From GCA-2746795 sp046496595 (GTDB lineage Bacteria; Chloroflexota; Anaerolineae; Promineifilales; Promineifilaceae), in assembly GCA_046496595.1 (NCBI GenBank), contig JAWOGU010000572.1, forward strand, positions 1-27,648: a DNA stretch of 27,648 nt. The letters are read 5' to 3'. Positions 21,002-27,648 of this stretch are shown piece by piece (positions within the stretch are counted from its first letter, which is position 1; each line of letters begins with the position of its first letter). The position numbers and the translations under genes are program-made. Below the pieces are notes generated by a model. The model was given only the letters and a program-made list of their open reading frames with translations. It was not told the DNA's origin and ran no database searches.

Positions 21002-23659
21002 ATGGAAACTTTCATTGAAGAAAAATTAGCAGAATTGACGTTGGCAGAAAAAGTGTCCCTGTTGGCGGGCGCCGACATGTGGCATTCCGTGGCGGTGGCG
21101 CGGGCAGGCATTCCGGCGCTTAAGGTGACGGATGGACCGAACGGCGCACGCGGGCAGGATGGCAACACTGGCCCCACCAGCGCCGATTTTCCGGTGGGCA
21201 TGGCGATGGGCGCCACCTGGAATCCGGCGTTGATCAAGCAGGTAGGGGCGGCGCTGGCTGAAGAAACCAAGGCCAAGGGGGCGCACGTCTTGCTGGCCCC
21301 CACCGTTAATATTCACCGCACGCCCAATGCGGGCCGCAATTTTGAATGTTTTGCCGAAGACCCGTTTTTGAGCGGGTCGCTGGCGGCGGCTTACATTCAA
21401 GGCTTACAGGAAAATGGCGTCAGCGCCTGTATCAAACATTTTGTGGCGAACGATCAGGAATTTGAGCGTTTTTCCATCAGCTCGGAAGTGGCGGAACGGC
21501 CGTTACACGAGCTGTACCTGGAGCCTTTCCGTATTGCCATGGCGGCCAACCCCTGGAGCATCATGAGCGCCTACAACCGCATCGACGGCGTGTATGCCAG
21601 CGAAAACGACGTGACGCTGCGCGACATCCTCAAAGAACGCTGGGGCTACGACGGCATGGTGATGTCCGACTGGTATGGCACCTATACTGACGCCGTGCCC
21701 GGCGGCTGCCTGGACCTGGAAATGCCCGGTCCGGCGCGTTGGATGGACCCCGAAAAAATCATGGCGGCAGTGGCGGCGGGGGAATTGGCGGAAAGCCACA
21801 TCGACGACAAGGTGCGCCGGCTGCTGCGCCTGCTGGTGCGGGTAGGCGCGTTTGAGAATCCCGAACTGGCTCCAGAGCAGGCCAGCGACAACCCTGAACA
21901 CCACGAACTGATCCGCAAAACGGCCGTTGAGGCCATGGTCCTGCTCAAAAACGAAAACGACCTCCTGCCGCTCCAATTGGCGGACGTCAAAACCATCGCC
22001 GTCATCGGCGAAAATGCCAAGTGGGCGCAAATCATGGGCGGCGGCAGTTCCCAGGTAAACCCCCATTACAAGGTTTCACCGCTGGACGGCATTCGCAGCC
22101 GCGTGGGGGAAGCGGCCAAAGTTGAATACGAGATCGGCGTACCCATTCATAAGGACCCGCCGCTGTTGGATATGGGCTGGTTAACGGCCGTTGACGGCCA
22201 AAGCCACGGTTTCACGCTGGAATATTTTGACGGCATGGCGCTGGCGGGCGAGCCGGTGCATACCCAGGTGGTTGCTAAATCGCAGTTGGGCTGGTTTGGC
22301 ACAGTGGATCCCTACATGGACCCCACTAACTTTTCCGCCCGCCTGACGGCGACATTGCGCGTGCCGGAGAGCCGCACCTACGAATTCCATTTGCTCAGTA
22401 TGGGGCAGGGGCGGATGCTGCTAGATGGCGAGGTGAAAATTGACCTATGGACGCAGCCCGCGGGTGTACCCGAGGCGCAGGCGTCGCTGGCTTTGGAAGC
22501 TGGACGGGCTTATGACTTGGTGCTGGAATATGTCACCAACCCAGACGCCAAATTCCGCACCCTGCGCTTAAGCTGCGAACTCGATTTACCGGCCGATCCC
22601 ATTCAGAATGCCGTAAACCTGGCTGCCAGGGCGGACGCCGTCATCGTGGTGGCGGGCCTGACGGACGAGTGGGAGTCGGAAGGCTTCGACCGGCCTGATC
22701 TGACGCTGCCTGGAAAGCAAGACGAGTTGATCGCACGGGTGGCGGCGGTTAATCCCAAGACGGTGGTGGTACTCAACTGCGGTTCCGCCGTGACCATGCC
22801 TTGGGCGGCCGACGTGCCCGCCGTGCTGCAAATGTGGTACGCCGGGCAGGAGACAGGCAATGCCCTGGCCGACGTCTTGTTCGGCGACGAAACGCCGTCC
22901 GGCAAACTGCCCACCACCTTCCCGGTGCGCTATGAGGACAACCCGGCCTTCATCAACTATCCCGGTGAAAACGGCCAGGTCCACTACGGTGAAGGCATTT
23001 ACGTGGGCTACCGCTACTATGACAAGAAAGCGCTTGCTCCCCTGTTCCCCTTTGGACACGGGTTGTCTTATACCACATTTGCCTACGATAACCTGCGCTT
23101 GAACGGCGAAACGTTTGGCGCGGATGACGAAATGGTGGTGAGTGTGGATGTGACCAACACGGGCCGCGCCGCCGGACAGGAGATTGTGCAGGTGTATGTG
23201 CGTGACGTGAAGTGCCGCCTGCAACGGCCGTTAAAAGAACTGAAAGCCTTCGCCAAAGTAAGCCTGACGCCCGGTGAAAGGCAAACGGTGAACCTGCCCC
23301 TCACCCGCCAATCCCTGGCCTTCTATGATCCGGCGGTGGGCAATTGGGTGACGGAAGCAGGCGAGTTCATGGTATTGGTGGGCGCTTCTTCCCGCGACAT
23401 CCGCTGCCAGACGGTACTCCAATGGCGCGGCGACGCTGCCAACGGCTCCGGTTTGCACCTGGACATGACGCTGGCGGATTTGTTGGCTTCGGAGAAGGGA
23501 ACGGCCGTTTTGCAGCGGTACCTGGGCGCGGAAATGCTCAACCATCCCATGCTCGAAATGGCAATGTCGATGACCCTGGCGCAGATTGCGCCCTTTGCCA
23601 GCGACCTGCTCACCCCGGAAAAGCTGGACGAAATCGGCGCTGCTTTACAAGCGGCATAA
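21002..23659 (+). CDS. GH3 beta-glucosidase with PA14 insert, cytoplasmic
   Basis: 885 aa from the ATG at 21002 behind GAGGGAGAG; an in-frame ATG 19 codons earlier has no ribosome binding site and would put an odd tail on the protein. The GH3 barrel covers about 1-290, with KHF at 145-147 and the nucleophile D223 in GYDGMVMSDW. A PA14 domain (about 400-527, starting near HGFTLEYFDG) is inserted in the C-terminal sandwich domain. The acid/base Glu is expected in EWESEGFDR (556-564). A fibronectin III-like end domain follows (about 700-800). No signal peptide is visible. It probably cleaves beta-glucosides or oligosaccharides taken up by the cell; exact specificity is unknown. It carries five AACGGCCGTT copies. 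Confidence 0.93.
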   Translation: METFIEEKLAELTLAEKVSLLAGADMWHSVAVARAGIPALKVTDGPNGARGQDGNTGPTSADFPVGMAMGATWNPALIKQVGAALAEETKAKGAHVLLAPTVNIHRTPNAGRNFECFAEDPFLSGSLAAAYIQGLQENGVSACIKHFVANDQEFERFSISSEVAERPLHELYLEPFRIAMAANPWSIMSAYNRIDGVYASENDVTLRDILKERWGYDGMVMSDWYGTYTDAVPGGCLDLEMPGPARWMDPEKIMAAVAAGELAESHIDDKVRRLLRLLVRVGAFENPELAPEQASDNPEHHELIRKTAVEAMVLLKNENDLLPLQLADVKTIAVIGENAKWAQIMGGGSSQVNPHYKVSPLDGIRSRVGEAAKVEYEIGVPIHKDPPLLDMGWLTAVDGQSHGFTLEYFDGMALAGEPVHTQVVAKSQLGWFGTVDPYMDPTNFSARLTATLRVPESRTYEFHLLSMGQGRMLLDGEVKIDLWTQPAGVPEAQASLALEAGRAYDLVLEYVTNPDAKFRTLRLSCELDLPADPIQNAVNLAARADAVIVVAGLTDEWESEGFDRPDLTLPGKQDELIARVAAVNPKTVVVLNCGSAVTMPWAADVPAVLQMWYAGQETGNALADVLFGDETPSGKLPTTFPVRYEDNPAFINYPGENGQVHYGEGIYVGYRYYDKKALAPLFPFGHGLSYTTFAYDNLRLNGETFGADDEMVVSVDVTNTGRAAGQEIVQVYVRDVKCRLQRPLKELKAFAKVSLTPGERQTVNLPLTRQSLAFYDPAVGNWVTEAGEFMVLVGASSRDIRCQTVLQWRGDAANGSGLHLDMTLADLLASEKGTAVLQRYLGAEMLNHPMLEMAMSMTLAQIAPFASDLLTPEKLDEIGAALQAA

Positions 23660-23670
23660 ATTGGCAGTGC

Positions 23671-23703
23671 AGGTGACACTCACCTCTGAGGTGACTGTCA
23701 CCT
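23671..23703. repeat. Two tandem 15-bp palindromes between the GH3 genes
   Basis: AGGTGACACTCACCT (23671-23685) and AGGTGACTGTCACCT (23689-23703) repeat with an 18-bp period. Each is a palindrome (6- and 7-bp arms). They lie 25 bp before the next start codon and are not a terminator, lacking T. They may be operator sites or a dispersed repeat; GGTGACGATCACC-like units recur at 26578-26590. Confidence 0.75.
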
Positions 23704-23727
23704 TTAGCATGTAGAGGAGAAAAACAG

Positions 23728-26433
23728 ATGTGGCATAAAAAGGTTCACCTGCTTATTTTGATCGTAGTACTTGTTTTGCTGGCGGCTTGCGGCGGGGCGG
23801 CGACGCCTGCGCCCACGACTGCCCCTGAGGCGGCCCCCACCACTGCGCCGACGGAAGCGCCGCCGCCCACGGCAACGGCCGTTCCCACTGCCGCCCCTGC
23901 CGCCGAACCCACAGTTGAAGCGGAAATGGAGGAAGTAACGGCCGTTACCCTGCTGGCCCCCGCTGGCGAGCCAAAAGTATCCTACAACGCCCCCTTCCCG
24001 CTGACCATGACCCTGGACGGCGATCTGAGCGATTGGGAAGGCGTGCCCACCGTCACCATTCCCGAACTATCGCCTTCGGTGCAGGGCGGCACCAGCCTCA
24101 CCTTTGCCGCCGCCGCCGACGATCAATTCCTGTATCTGATGGGCAATGTGAATGACAGCAAAATCATCAGCGGGCAGCACGAGACCAACTACTGGAACGA
24201 AGATTCCGTTGAATTTTACCTCAACGCCACGGGCGACCTGGGGTTGACCTCTTACAAAGACGGCGTGGCCCAAATTACCATTCCGCCGCTGAACATAGGC
24301 CGCGCCCCCGCAGACGTGGTCCTGGGCGGCATCCAGGTGGAAACCACCGACGCCCAGGTGGTGGTTGTGGAGACAGAGACGGGATATGCTCTGGAAGTGG
24401 CCGTTCCCCTGCAAAACAGCGTGTGGTCTATCTACCGGGAGCATGGCAGCGTCATCGGCTTTCAGGCGCACCTGAACGGCGCCAGCGAAGCCGACCGCAA
24501 CCTTAAAGCCATCTGGTCCGCAGCCGACGCCGGCGATTTCTCTTACCAGAACCCCAGCGTCTTTGGGCAGTTGGTTTTCTTTGAGATCGGTCAGGAAAGC
24601 GTGGTAGCCGACGTGCCCGAACCAACCCCCGTGCCCACCTTTGTGCCCATCGATCCCAACGCGCCATACAAGAACCCGGATGCGCCGGTGGAAGAGCGCG
24701 TGGAAGATTTGCTGGCCCGCATGACCCTGGAAGAAAAGATCGGGCAGATGACCCTGATTGAGAAGAACAGCGTCAAGCCCGGCGAGATCATCAACCGCGC
24801 TCTTGGCGGCGTACTCAGCGGCGGCGGCGGTTTCCCCACCGGCAATAACACGCCGGAAGGCTGGGCCGAAATGGTAGACGGCTTCCAGGCAGAGGCGCTG
24901 CAATCCCGCCTGGGCATCCCGCTTATTTACGGCGTGGACGCCGTGCATGGGCATAACAACGTGGTCGGCGCCGTCATATTCCCGCACAACATCAGCCTGG
25001 GCGCGGCCAACAATCCGGAGCTGATGGCTGAAATCGGCCGGGTGACAGCTCAGGAAATGATCGCCACCGGCATATATTGGAACTATGGTCCGGCTGTGTC
25101 TGTGCCCCAAGATATCCGTTGGGGGCGCACCTATGAAGGCTACAGCGAAAACACCGACCTCGTCTCCGCGCTGGCGGCGCCTTACCTGCAAGGGATGCAA
25201 GGCGACGACCTGGCGGCGCCGGACACCGTGCTGGGCACGCCCAAGCACTACGTGGGCGACGGCGGTACGGTCTGGGGCAGTTCTACCACCAACAATTGGA
25301 TGATAGACCAGGGCGTGACCGACGTGGACGAAGCCACGCTGCGCGCCATCCACCTGCCGCCTTATGCCGCCGTCATTGAGGCCGGGGCGCAGAACATCAT
25401 GATCTCTTATTCCAGTTGGGGCGGCATGAAGATGCACGGTCAAGATTACCTGATCAACGACGTGTTGAAAGGCGAACTGGGTTTCGACGGCTTTATCGTG
25501 GCTGACTGGGGCGGGATGGACCAGGTGAACCCGGATTACTACACGGCCGTTGTCACTTCTGTGAACGCGGGCGTGGACATGAACATGGTACCGTATGACG
25601 CCAACCGTTTCATCAATACGATGCTGGAAGCGGTGGAAGCGGGTGACATACCGGTGGAGCGCATTGATGAAGCGGTGCGCCAGATTTTGAAGGTGAAATT
25701 TGAGATGGGGCTGTTTGAGCATCCTTACTCCGATCCGGCTTTGCTGCCTCTGGTCGGTTCAGAGGAGCACCGGGCAGTGGCGCGGGAAGCCGTGGCCCAG
25801 TCGCAGGTGCTGCTGAAGAACGACGGCGATATGCTGCCGCTGCCCAAGGATTTACCGGCGCTGTACGTGGCGGGCGCGGCGGCCGACGACATCGGCATTC
25901 AGTCTGGCGGCTGGACGATTGAATGGCAGGGCAAGGTGGGCGACATCACCCCCGGCACGACCATTCTGGAGGCGGTGCAGAACACGGTTTCGGCGGAAAC
26001 GGCCGTTATCTACGACAAATACGCGCAGTTTGAGGACTTACCCGCCGATCAGCCCATCGTCTGCCTGGGCGTGGTGGGCGAAACCCCTTATGCCGAAGGC
26101 GTGGGCGACAGCGCCACGCTGACGCTGCCCGTTTCCGACCTGCGCACCGTCAACCGTCTGGCGGAAATTTGTGACCAACTGGCGGTGGTGCTGGTGTCGG
26201 GACGGCCGTTAATCATCACCGATCTGCTGCCGAGCTGGGACGCGCTGGTGGCGGCCTGGCTGCCCGGCACGGAAGGGCAGGGCGTGGCGGACGTGTTGTT
26301 TGGCGATAAGTCGTTCACAGGCAAAACGGCCTATACCTGGCCCTTGTCGGTGGATCAACTGCCGCTGGATTTTGAGACGTTGAACGCGGACGAGGTGCTG
26401 TTCCCGTTTGGGTATGGGCTGGAAACCGAGTAA
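23728..26433 (+). CDS. Secreted lipoprotein GH3 glucan hydrolase with CBM9-like domain
   Basis: 901 aa. Residues 1-20 are a lipoprotein signal ending LLAAC with lipidation at C21. A Pro/Thr/Ala linker runs to about 70, then a CBM9-like sugar-binding domain (about 85-285) with LDGDLSDWEGVP and NEDSVEFYLNATGD. The GH3 barrel begins at PVEERVEDLLARMTLEEKIG. It has GVDAVHGHNN, KHYVGDGGT and the nucleophile D593 in GFDGFIVADWGG. The acid/base is likely E790 in GETPYAEGVGD, aligning with the Glu of barley exo-beta-glucanase. It is closest to that exohydrolase type. It probably trims beta-glucans at the cell surface, feeding the upstream cytoplasmic GH3. GAGGAGA precedes the ATG. Confidence 0.93.
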   Translation: MWHKKVHLLILIVVLVLLAACGGAATPAPTTAPEAAPTTAPTEAPPPTATAVPTAAPAAEPTVEAEMEEVTAVTLLAPAGEPKVSYNAPFPLTMTLDGDLSDWEGVPTVTIPELSPSVQGGTSLTFAAAADDQFLYLMGNVNDSKIISGQHETNYWNEDSVEFYLNATGDLGLTSYKDGVAQITIPPLNIGRAPADVVLGGIQVETTDAQVVVVETETGYALEVAVPLQNSVWSIYREHGSVIGFQAHLNGASEADRNLKAIWSAADAGDFSYQNPSVFGQLVFFEIGQESVVADVPEPTPVPTFVPIDPNAPYKNPDAPVEERVEDLLARMTLEEKIGQMTLIEKNSVKPGEIINRALGGVLSGGGGFPTGNNTPEGWAEMVDGFQAEALQSRLGIPLIYGVDAVHGHNNVVGAVIFPHNISLGAANNPELMAEIGRVTAQEMIATGIYWNYGPAVSVPQDIRWGRTYEGYSENTDLVSALAAPYLQGMQGDDLAAPDTVLGTPKHYVGDGGTVWGSSTTNNWMIDQGVTDVDEATLRAIHLPPYAAVIEAGAQNIMISYSSWGGMKMHGQDYLINDVLKGELGFDGFIVADWGGMDQVNPDYYTAVVTSVNAGVDMNMVPYDANRFINTMLEAVEAGDIPVERIDEAVRQILKVKFEMGLFEHPYSDPALLPLVGSEEHRAVAREAVAQSQVLLKNDGDMLPLPKDLPALYVAGAAADDIGIQSGGWTIEWQGKVGDITPGTTILEAVQNTVSAETAVIYDKYAQFEDLPADQPIVCLGVVGETPYAEGVGDSATLTLPVSDLRTVNRLAEICDQLAVVLVSGRPLIITDLLPSWDALVAAWLPGTEGQGVADVLFGDKSFTGKTAYTWPLSVDQLPLDFETLNADEVLFPFGYGLETE

Positions 26434-26454
26434 CGACTGCCTGAATCCGCTGAG

Positions 26455-26500
26455 AAAAACGGCCGTTCCGCCAATGGGGGGAACGGCCGTTTTTGTTTTG
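26455..26500 (+). terminator. Terminator made of two facing AACGGCCGTT motifs
   Basis: Perfect 15-bp stem (26455-26469 with 26480-26494), 10-nt loop, then TTTTGTTTTG. Both stem arms contain the whole 10-bp palindrome AACGGCCGTT. Lies 21 bp after the GH3 stop. The A-rich left arm makes it potentially bidirectional. Confidence 0.92.
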
Positions 26501-26509
26501 CATGTTGAC

Positions 26510-26620
26510 CTTTACCTTGAATGGGAGTTGAAAGAGTTTCTTTACCTTGAATGTGGTGTGTAACACCATAGTGATTTGGTGACGATCACCATAATGGTTT
26601 GGTGACGATCATTATAATGG
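26510..26620. repeat. Direct repeats: 14-bp pair and 23-bp tandem with GTGAC dyads
   Basis: CTTTACCTTGAATG occurs at 26510-26523 and 26540-26553. Next, two 23-bp units (26575-26597 and 26598-26620) share TTTGGTGACGATCA and ATAATGG, differing at two bases. A third partial unit (ACACCATAGTGA) precedes them. The first unit holds the dyad GGTGACGATCACC. Probably non-coding repeats. Confidence 0.75.
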
Positions 26621-26838
26621 TCTTCTCAAAACTATCAGCTTGTTTTTGAGGGGGATTTGGGATGGGCTGGTATACTAACGCACGAGGGATTGCAGCCGGG
26701 AGGTGGGGAACGGCCGTTTTACTGCGGGTTGGTGGCTGACAAGCGGGGTGTGGCTTGGTCACAGATAAGCCTTTCTGCGGTTAGCTGCTGCTAGAATTTC
26801 CTTTTTGAGACTTGACAAAACTTGTCCATAGTAACGGA

Positions 26839-27344
26839 GGAAGACCGCGCTAGAGCAGGAAAAAATTATGTCGAACTACGAAAAAGATTTGATCATCGGG
26901 AACTCAACTCTTGTACTCATCATTTTTTTAGGGGCTTTTTTTGGTTCAATTGTTTTAGATGCTGCTATATTCATAGTATTACTCTCAGCAATTAAATCAG
27001 CCAGTTGGGGTTATATTATATTTCTGCTGCTAGGAATTTTGAGCATGTACCGGGAGTTAACTACTCCCCGTGAATTACATTCCGCTAAATTTTACCGTCA
27101 AAATTATTCGCAAGGATTTTCGAGGCATAGACCTATCATCATTGGCTGTGCTATTTTTGTATTGTTCTGGATAATTCTCCTAATTCCAGTATATATTTCA
27201 GGTAATGAGGATGCACTTCTTGATTTAGTATATGTTCTTATGGTTGGAGGGTCAGGATTTCTACTTGTGTTTTTTATGACATTTGTAGGAGCAGTTGTTG
27301 CCCGTATCTTATAGAGTTTCCTCCCTGCTAGGACGTGGTCTTCC
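26839..27344. repeat. Imperfect inverted repeats bracketing the orphan membrane gene
   Basis: The left end 26839-26859 reads GGAAGACC, GCG, CTAG, A, GCAGG. The right end 27324-27344, reverse-complemented, reads GGAAGACC, ACGTC, CTAG, CAGG. The 8-bp GGAAGACC/GGTCTTCC match is exact and further matches follow with small gaps. The right copy lies within 30 bp of the gene's stop, the left copy ends 8 bp before its ATG. This suggests the ends of a small inserted unit, but no transposase and no target duplication were found. Confidence 0.5.
26868..27314 (+). CDS. Hypothetical four-helix membrane protein, AT-rich orphan
   Basis: 148 aa with about four hydrophobic segments (about 13-40, 47-60, 88-109 and 117-147) and a charged central part with TTPRELHSAKFYRQNYSQGF and RHRP. 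AGGAAAA precedes the ATG. I do not recognise the family. The gene is visibly AT-rich with many A/T-ending codons, unlike the GC-rich GH3 genes beside it, and has no AACGGCCGTT. It is bracketed by inverted repeats and lies against a disrupted araB, which suggests recent acquisition. It could be a membrane immunity, toxin-related or signalling protein; nothing in the sequence decides. Confidence 0.7.
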   Translation: MSNYEKDLIIGNSTLVLIIFLGAFFGSIVLDAAIFIVLLSAIKSASWGYIIFLLLGILSMYRELTTPRELHSAKFYRQNYSQGFSRHRPIIIGCAIFVLFWIILLIPVYISGNEDALLDLVYVLMVGGSGFLLVFFMTFVGAVVARIL

Positions 27345-27648
27345 GTAAATCGCTGTGGCCGTTGTTACCACCGAGCCACATCCCGTTTGTCGCTGCCTAG
27401 CTGAACGCAAAACGGCCGTTCCCTGCACTCTTTGATCGGTAGCCGCGGCATCCTTACCGCGCTCTTGGGCAGTGCGCGGTAAGGATACCACAGCGGCAGC
27501 CATCGCCGATCCCAGGGCGCAGGCCTGTTCAGAGCGGGCAACTTTAATGGGCATATTGAGAACATCAGCCACGATCTGCATCACAAAAGGCGATTTTTTG
27601 GCCACCCCTCCCAGGGCGATCACTCCGTCGATGCGCACCCCTTCTTCA
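27309..27648 (-). CDS. araB: L-ribulokinase, C-terminal part, 3' end apparently replaced (partial)
   Basis: Reverse-strand frame running in from the right edge and ending at 27309. Its first part, IDGVIALGGVAKKSPFVMQI, VADVLNMPIKVARSEQACAL and GSAMAAAV, is the FGGY C-terminal signature of AraB, which phosphorylates L-ribulose in arabinose use. Similarity stops at about 27486, exactly where a 13-bp inverted repeat begins. The remaining 58 codons are not kinase-like, lacking the usual Y..I.EA..M end segments. Either the gene was truncated by an insertion or rearrangement and is a pseudogene, or this is a variant end. The last bases overlap the stop region of the orphan membrane gene on the other strand. 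Confidence 0.72.
   Translation of the reverse strand, partial: EEGVRIDGVIALGGVAKKSPFVMQIVADVLNMPIKVARSEQACALGSAMAAAVVSLPRTAQERGKDAAATDQRVQGTAVLRSARQRQTGCGSVVTTATAIYGRPRPSREETL
27450..27486. repeat. Perfect 13-bp inverted repeat inside the araB frame
   Basis: ATCCTTACCGCGC (27450-27462) and GCGCGGTAAGGAT (27474-27486), 11-bp loop. No T tract on either side. Its outer edge is the point where AraB similarity ends, so it may mark an insertion end or recombination junction. Confidence 0.85.

Larger units (their letters stand above)
26434..26867 (+). other. 434-bp gap after the second GH3 gene: terminator, repeats, possible promoter
   Basis: No gene is supported. It contains the palindrome-built terminator (26455-26500), a 14-bp direct repeat, a 23-bp tandem repeat (26575-26620) and a further AACGGCCGTT copy (26709-26718). 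A weak promoter candidate has TTGAGG (26646-26651) and extended -10 TGGTATACT (26668-26676) with a long 19-bp spacing. The last part holds the left inverted repeat that flanks the orphan gene. Confidence 0.55.
16966..27420. repeat. Highly iterated palindrome AACGGCCGTT
   Basis: Exact copies start at 17302, 17455, 18823, 18958, 20808, 21495, 21919, 22183, 23223, 23500, 23874, 23937, 25998, 26458, 26482, 26709 and 27411. Two more lie in the ribosomal region at 807 and 14703. Nine-of-ten matches include 5445, 13438, 16966, 25542 and 26201. About 0.03 copies are expected by chance in 27.6 kb. Twelve exact copies in this part are in forward-strand genes: ten read Thr-Ala-Val and two Arg-Pro-Leu. 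Confidence 0.9.

Noticed and set aside
24067..25722. 551-codon open frame on the reverse strand opposite the second GH3 gene
   Set aside because: It is antisense to a well-supported GH3 gene, is His/Val-rich without any recognisable motif, and is explained by GC-rich codon bias of the forward gene.
26575..26620. Possible CRISPR array
   Set aside because: Only two adjacent 23-bp units with no spacers and no cas genes; it is a plain tandem repeat. The same holds for 18371-18410.
26813..26818. TTGACA before the orphan membrane gene
   Set aside because: No -10-like hexamer at the right spacing; the region instead falls into the left inverted repeat.
26831..27350. Integron cassette with attC site around the orphan gene
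   Set aside because: The flanking repeats face each other across the gene; a cassette would have one attC after the gene, and the GTTRRRY/RYYYAAC core sites are not present in a proper arrangement.

Overview
The window is a bacterial chromosome segment. Its first 16.8 kb are one long co-directional ribosomal-protein cluster (S10, spc and alpha operons plus rplM-rpsI). The last 10.8 kb are accessory genes. Zn-binding forms of S14, L36 and S4, a short-lid adenylate kinase and an S21 gene are all present. Pro/Thr-rich lipoprotein linkers, REP-like intergenic repeats and GH3 sugar genes accompany them. Together these best fit a Chloroflexota bacterium (Anaerolineae/Ardenticatenia-like). That placement is inferred from gene style only; no 16S rRNA gene is present.

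Layout. Positions 1-192 are the 3' end of tuf. Positions 244-9899 hold rpsJ-rplC-rplD-rplW-rplB-rpsS-rplV-rpsC-rplP-rpmC-rpsQ-rplN-rplX-rplE-rpsN-rpsH-rplF-rplR-rpsE-rpmD-rplO. They are followed by secY, adk, rpmJ, rpsM, rpsK, rpsD, rpoA, rplQ, truA, rplM and rpsI, ending at a clean terminator (16892-16918). Most genes are spaced by 0-15 bp. A few junctions have 50-140 bp gaps, several of which fold into strong hairpins: tuf/rpsJ, rpsC/rplP, rplX/rplE, rpsK/rpsD and rpoA/rplQ. These are candidates for r-protein autoregulation or mRNA processing. map and infA, which many bacteria carry between adk and rpmJ, are absent here. L29 carries an unusual C-terminal extension.

After 16.9 kb come a YabN-type methylase-MazG fusion, a membrane protein with an SH3-like domain, a deoxynucleoside kinase, and a stand-alone rpsU flanked by two REP-like hairpin repeats. 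Two GH3 glycoside hydrolases follow. The first is cytoplasmic with a PA14 insert; the second is a lipoprotein with a CBM9-like domain. The first has a good sigma70-type promoter with a LacI-family operator over the start region and two more operator-like dyads upstream. The two probably act in sequence on beta-glucans or oligosaccharides, outside then inside the cell. The window ends with an AT-rich 4-TM orphan gene bracketed by inverted repeats, and the reverse-strand 3' part of araB, whose family similarity stops exactly at a 13-bp inverted repeat.

The strongest unexplained signal is the 10-bp palindrome AACGGCCGTT. I count 19 exact copies, 17 of them after 16.9 kb, in both genes and spacers, with a pronounced reading-frame preference. 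Two facing copies form the stem of the terminator after the second GH3 gene. It behaves like a highly iterated palindrome (HIP1-like) of this genome.
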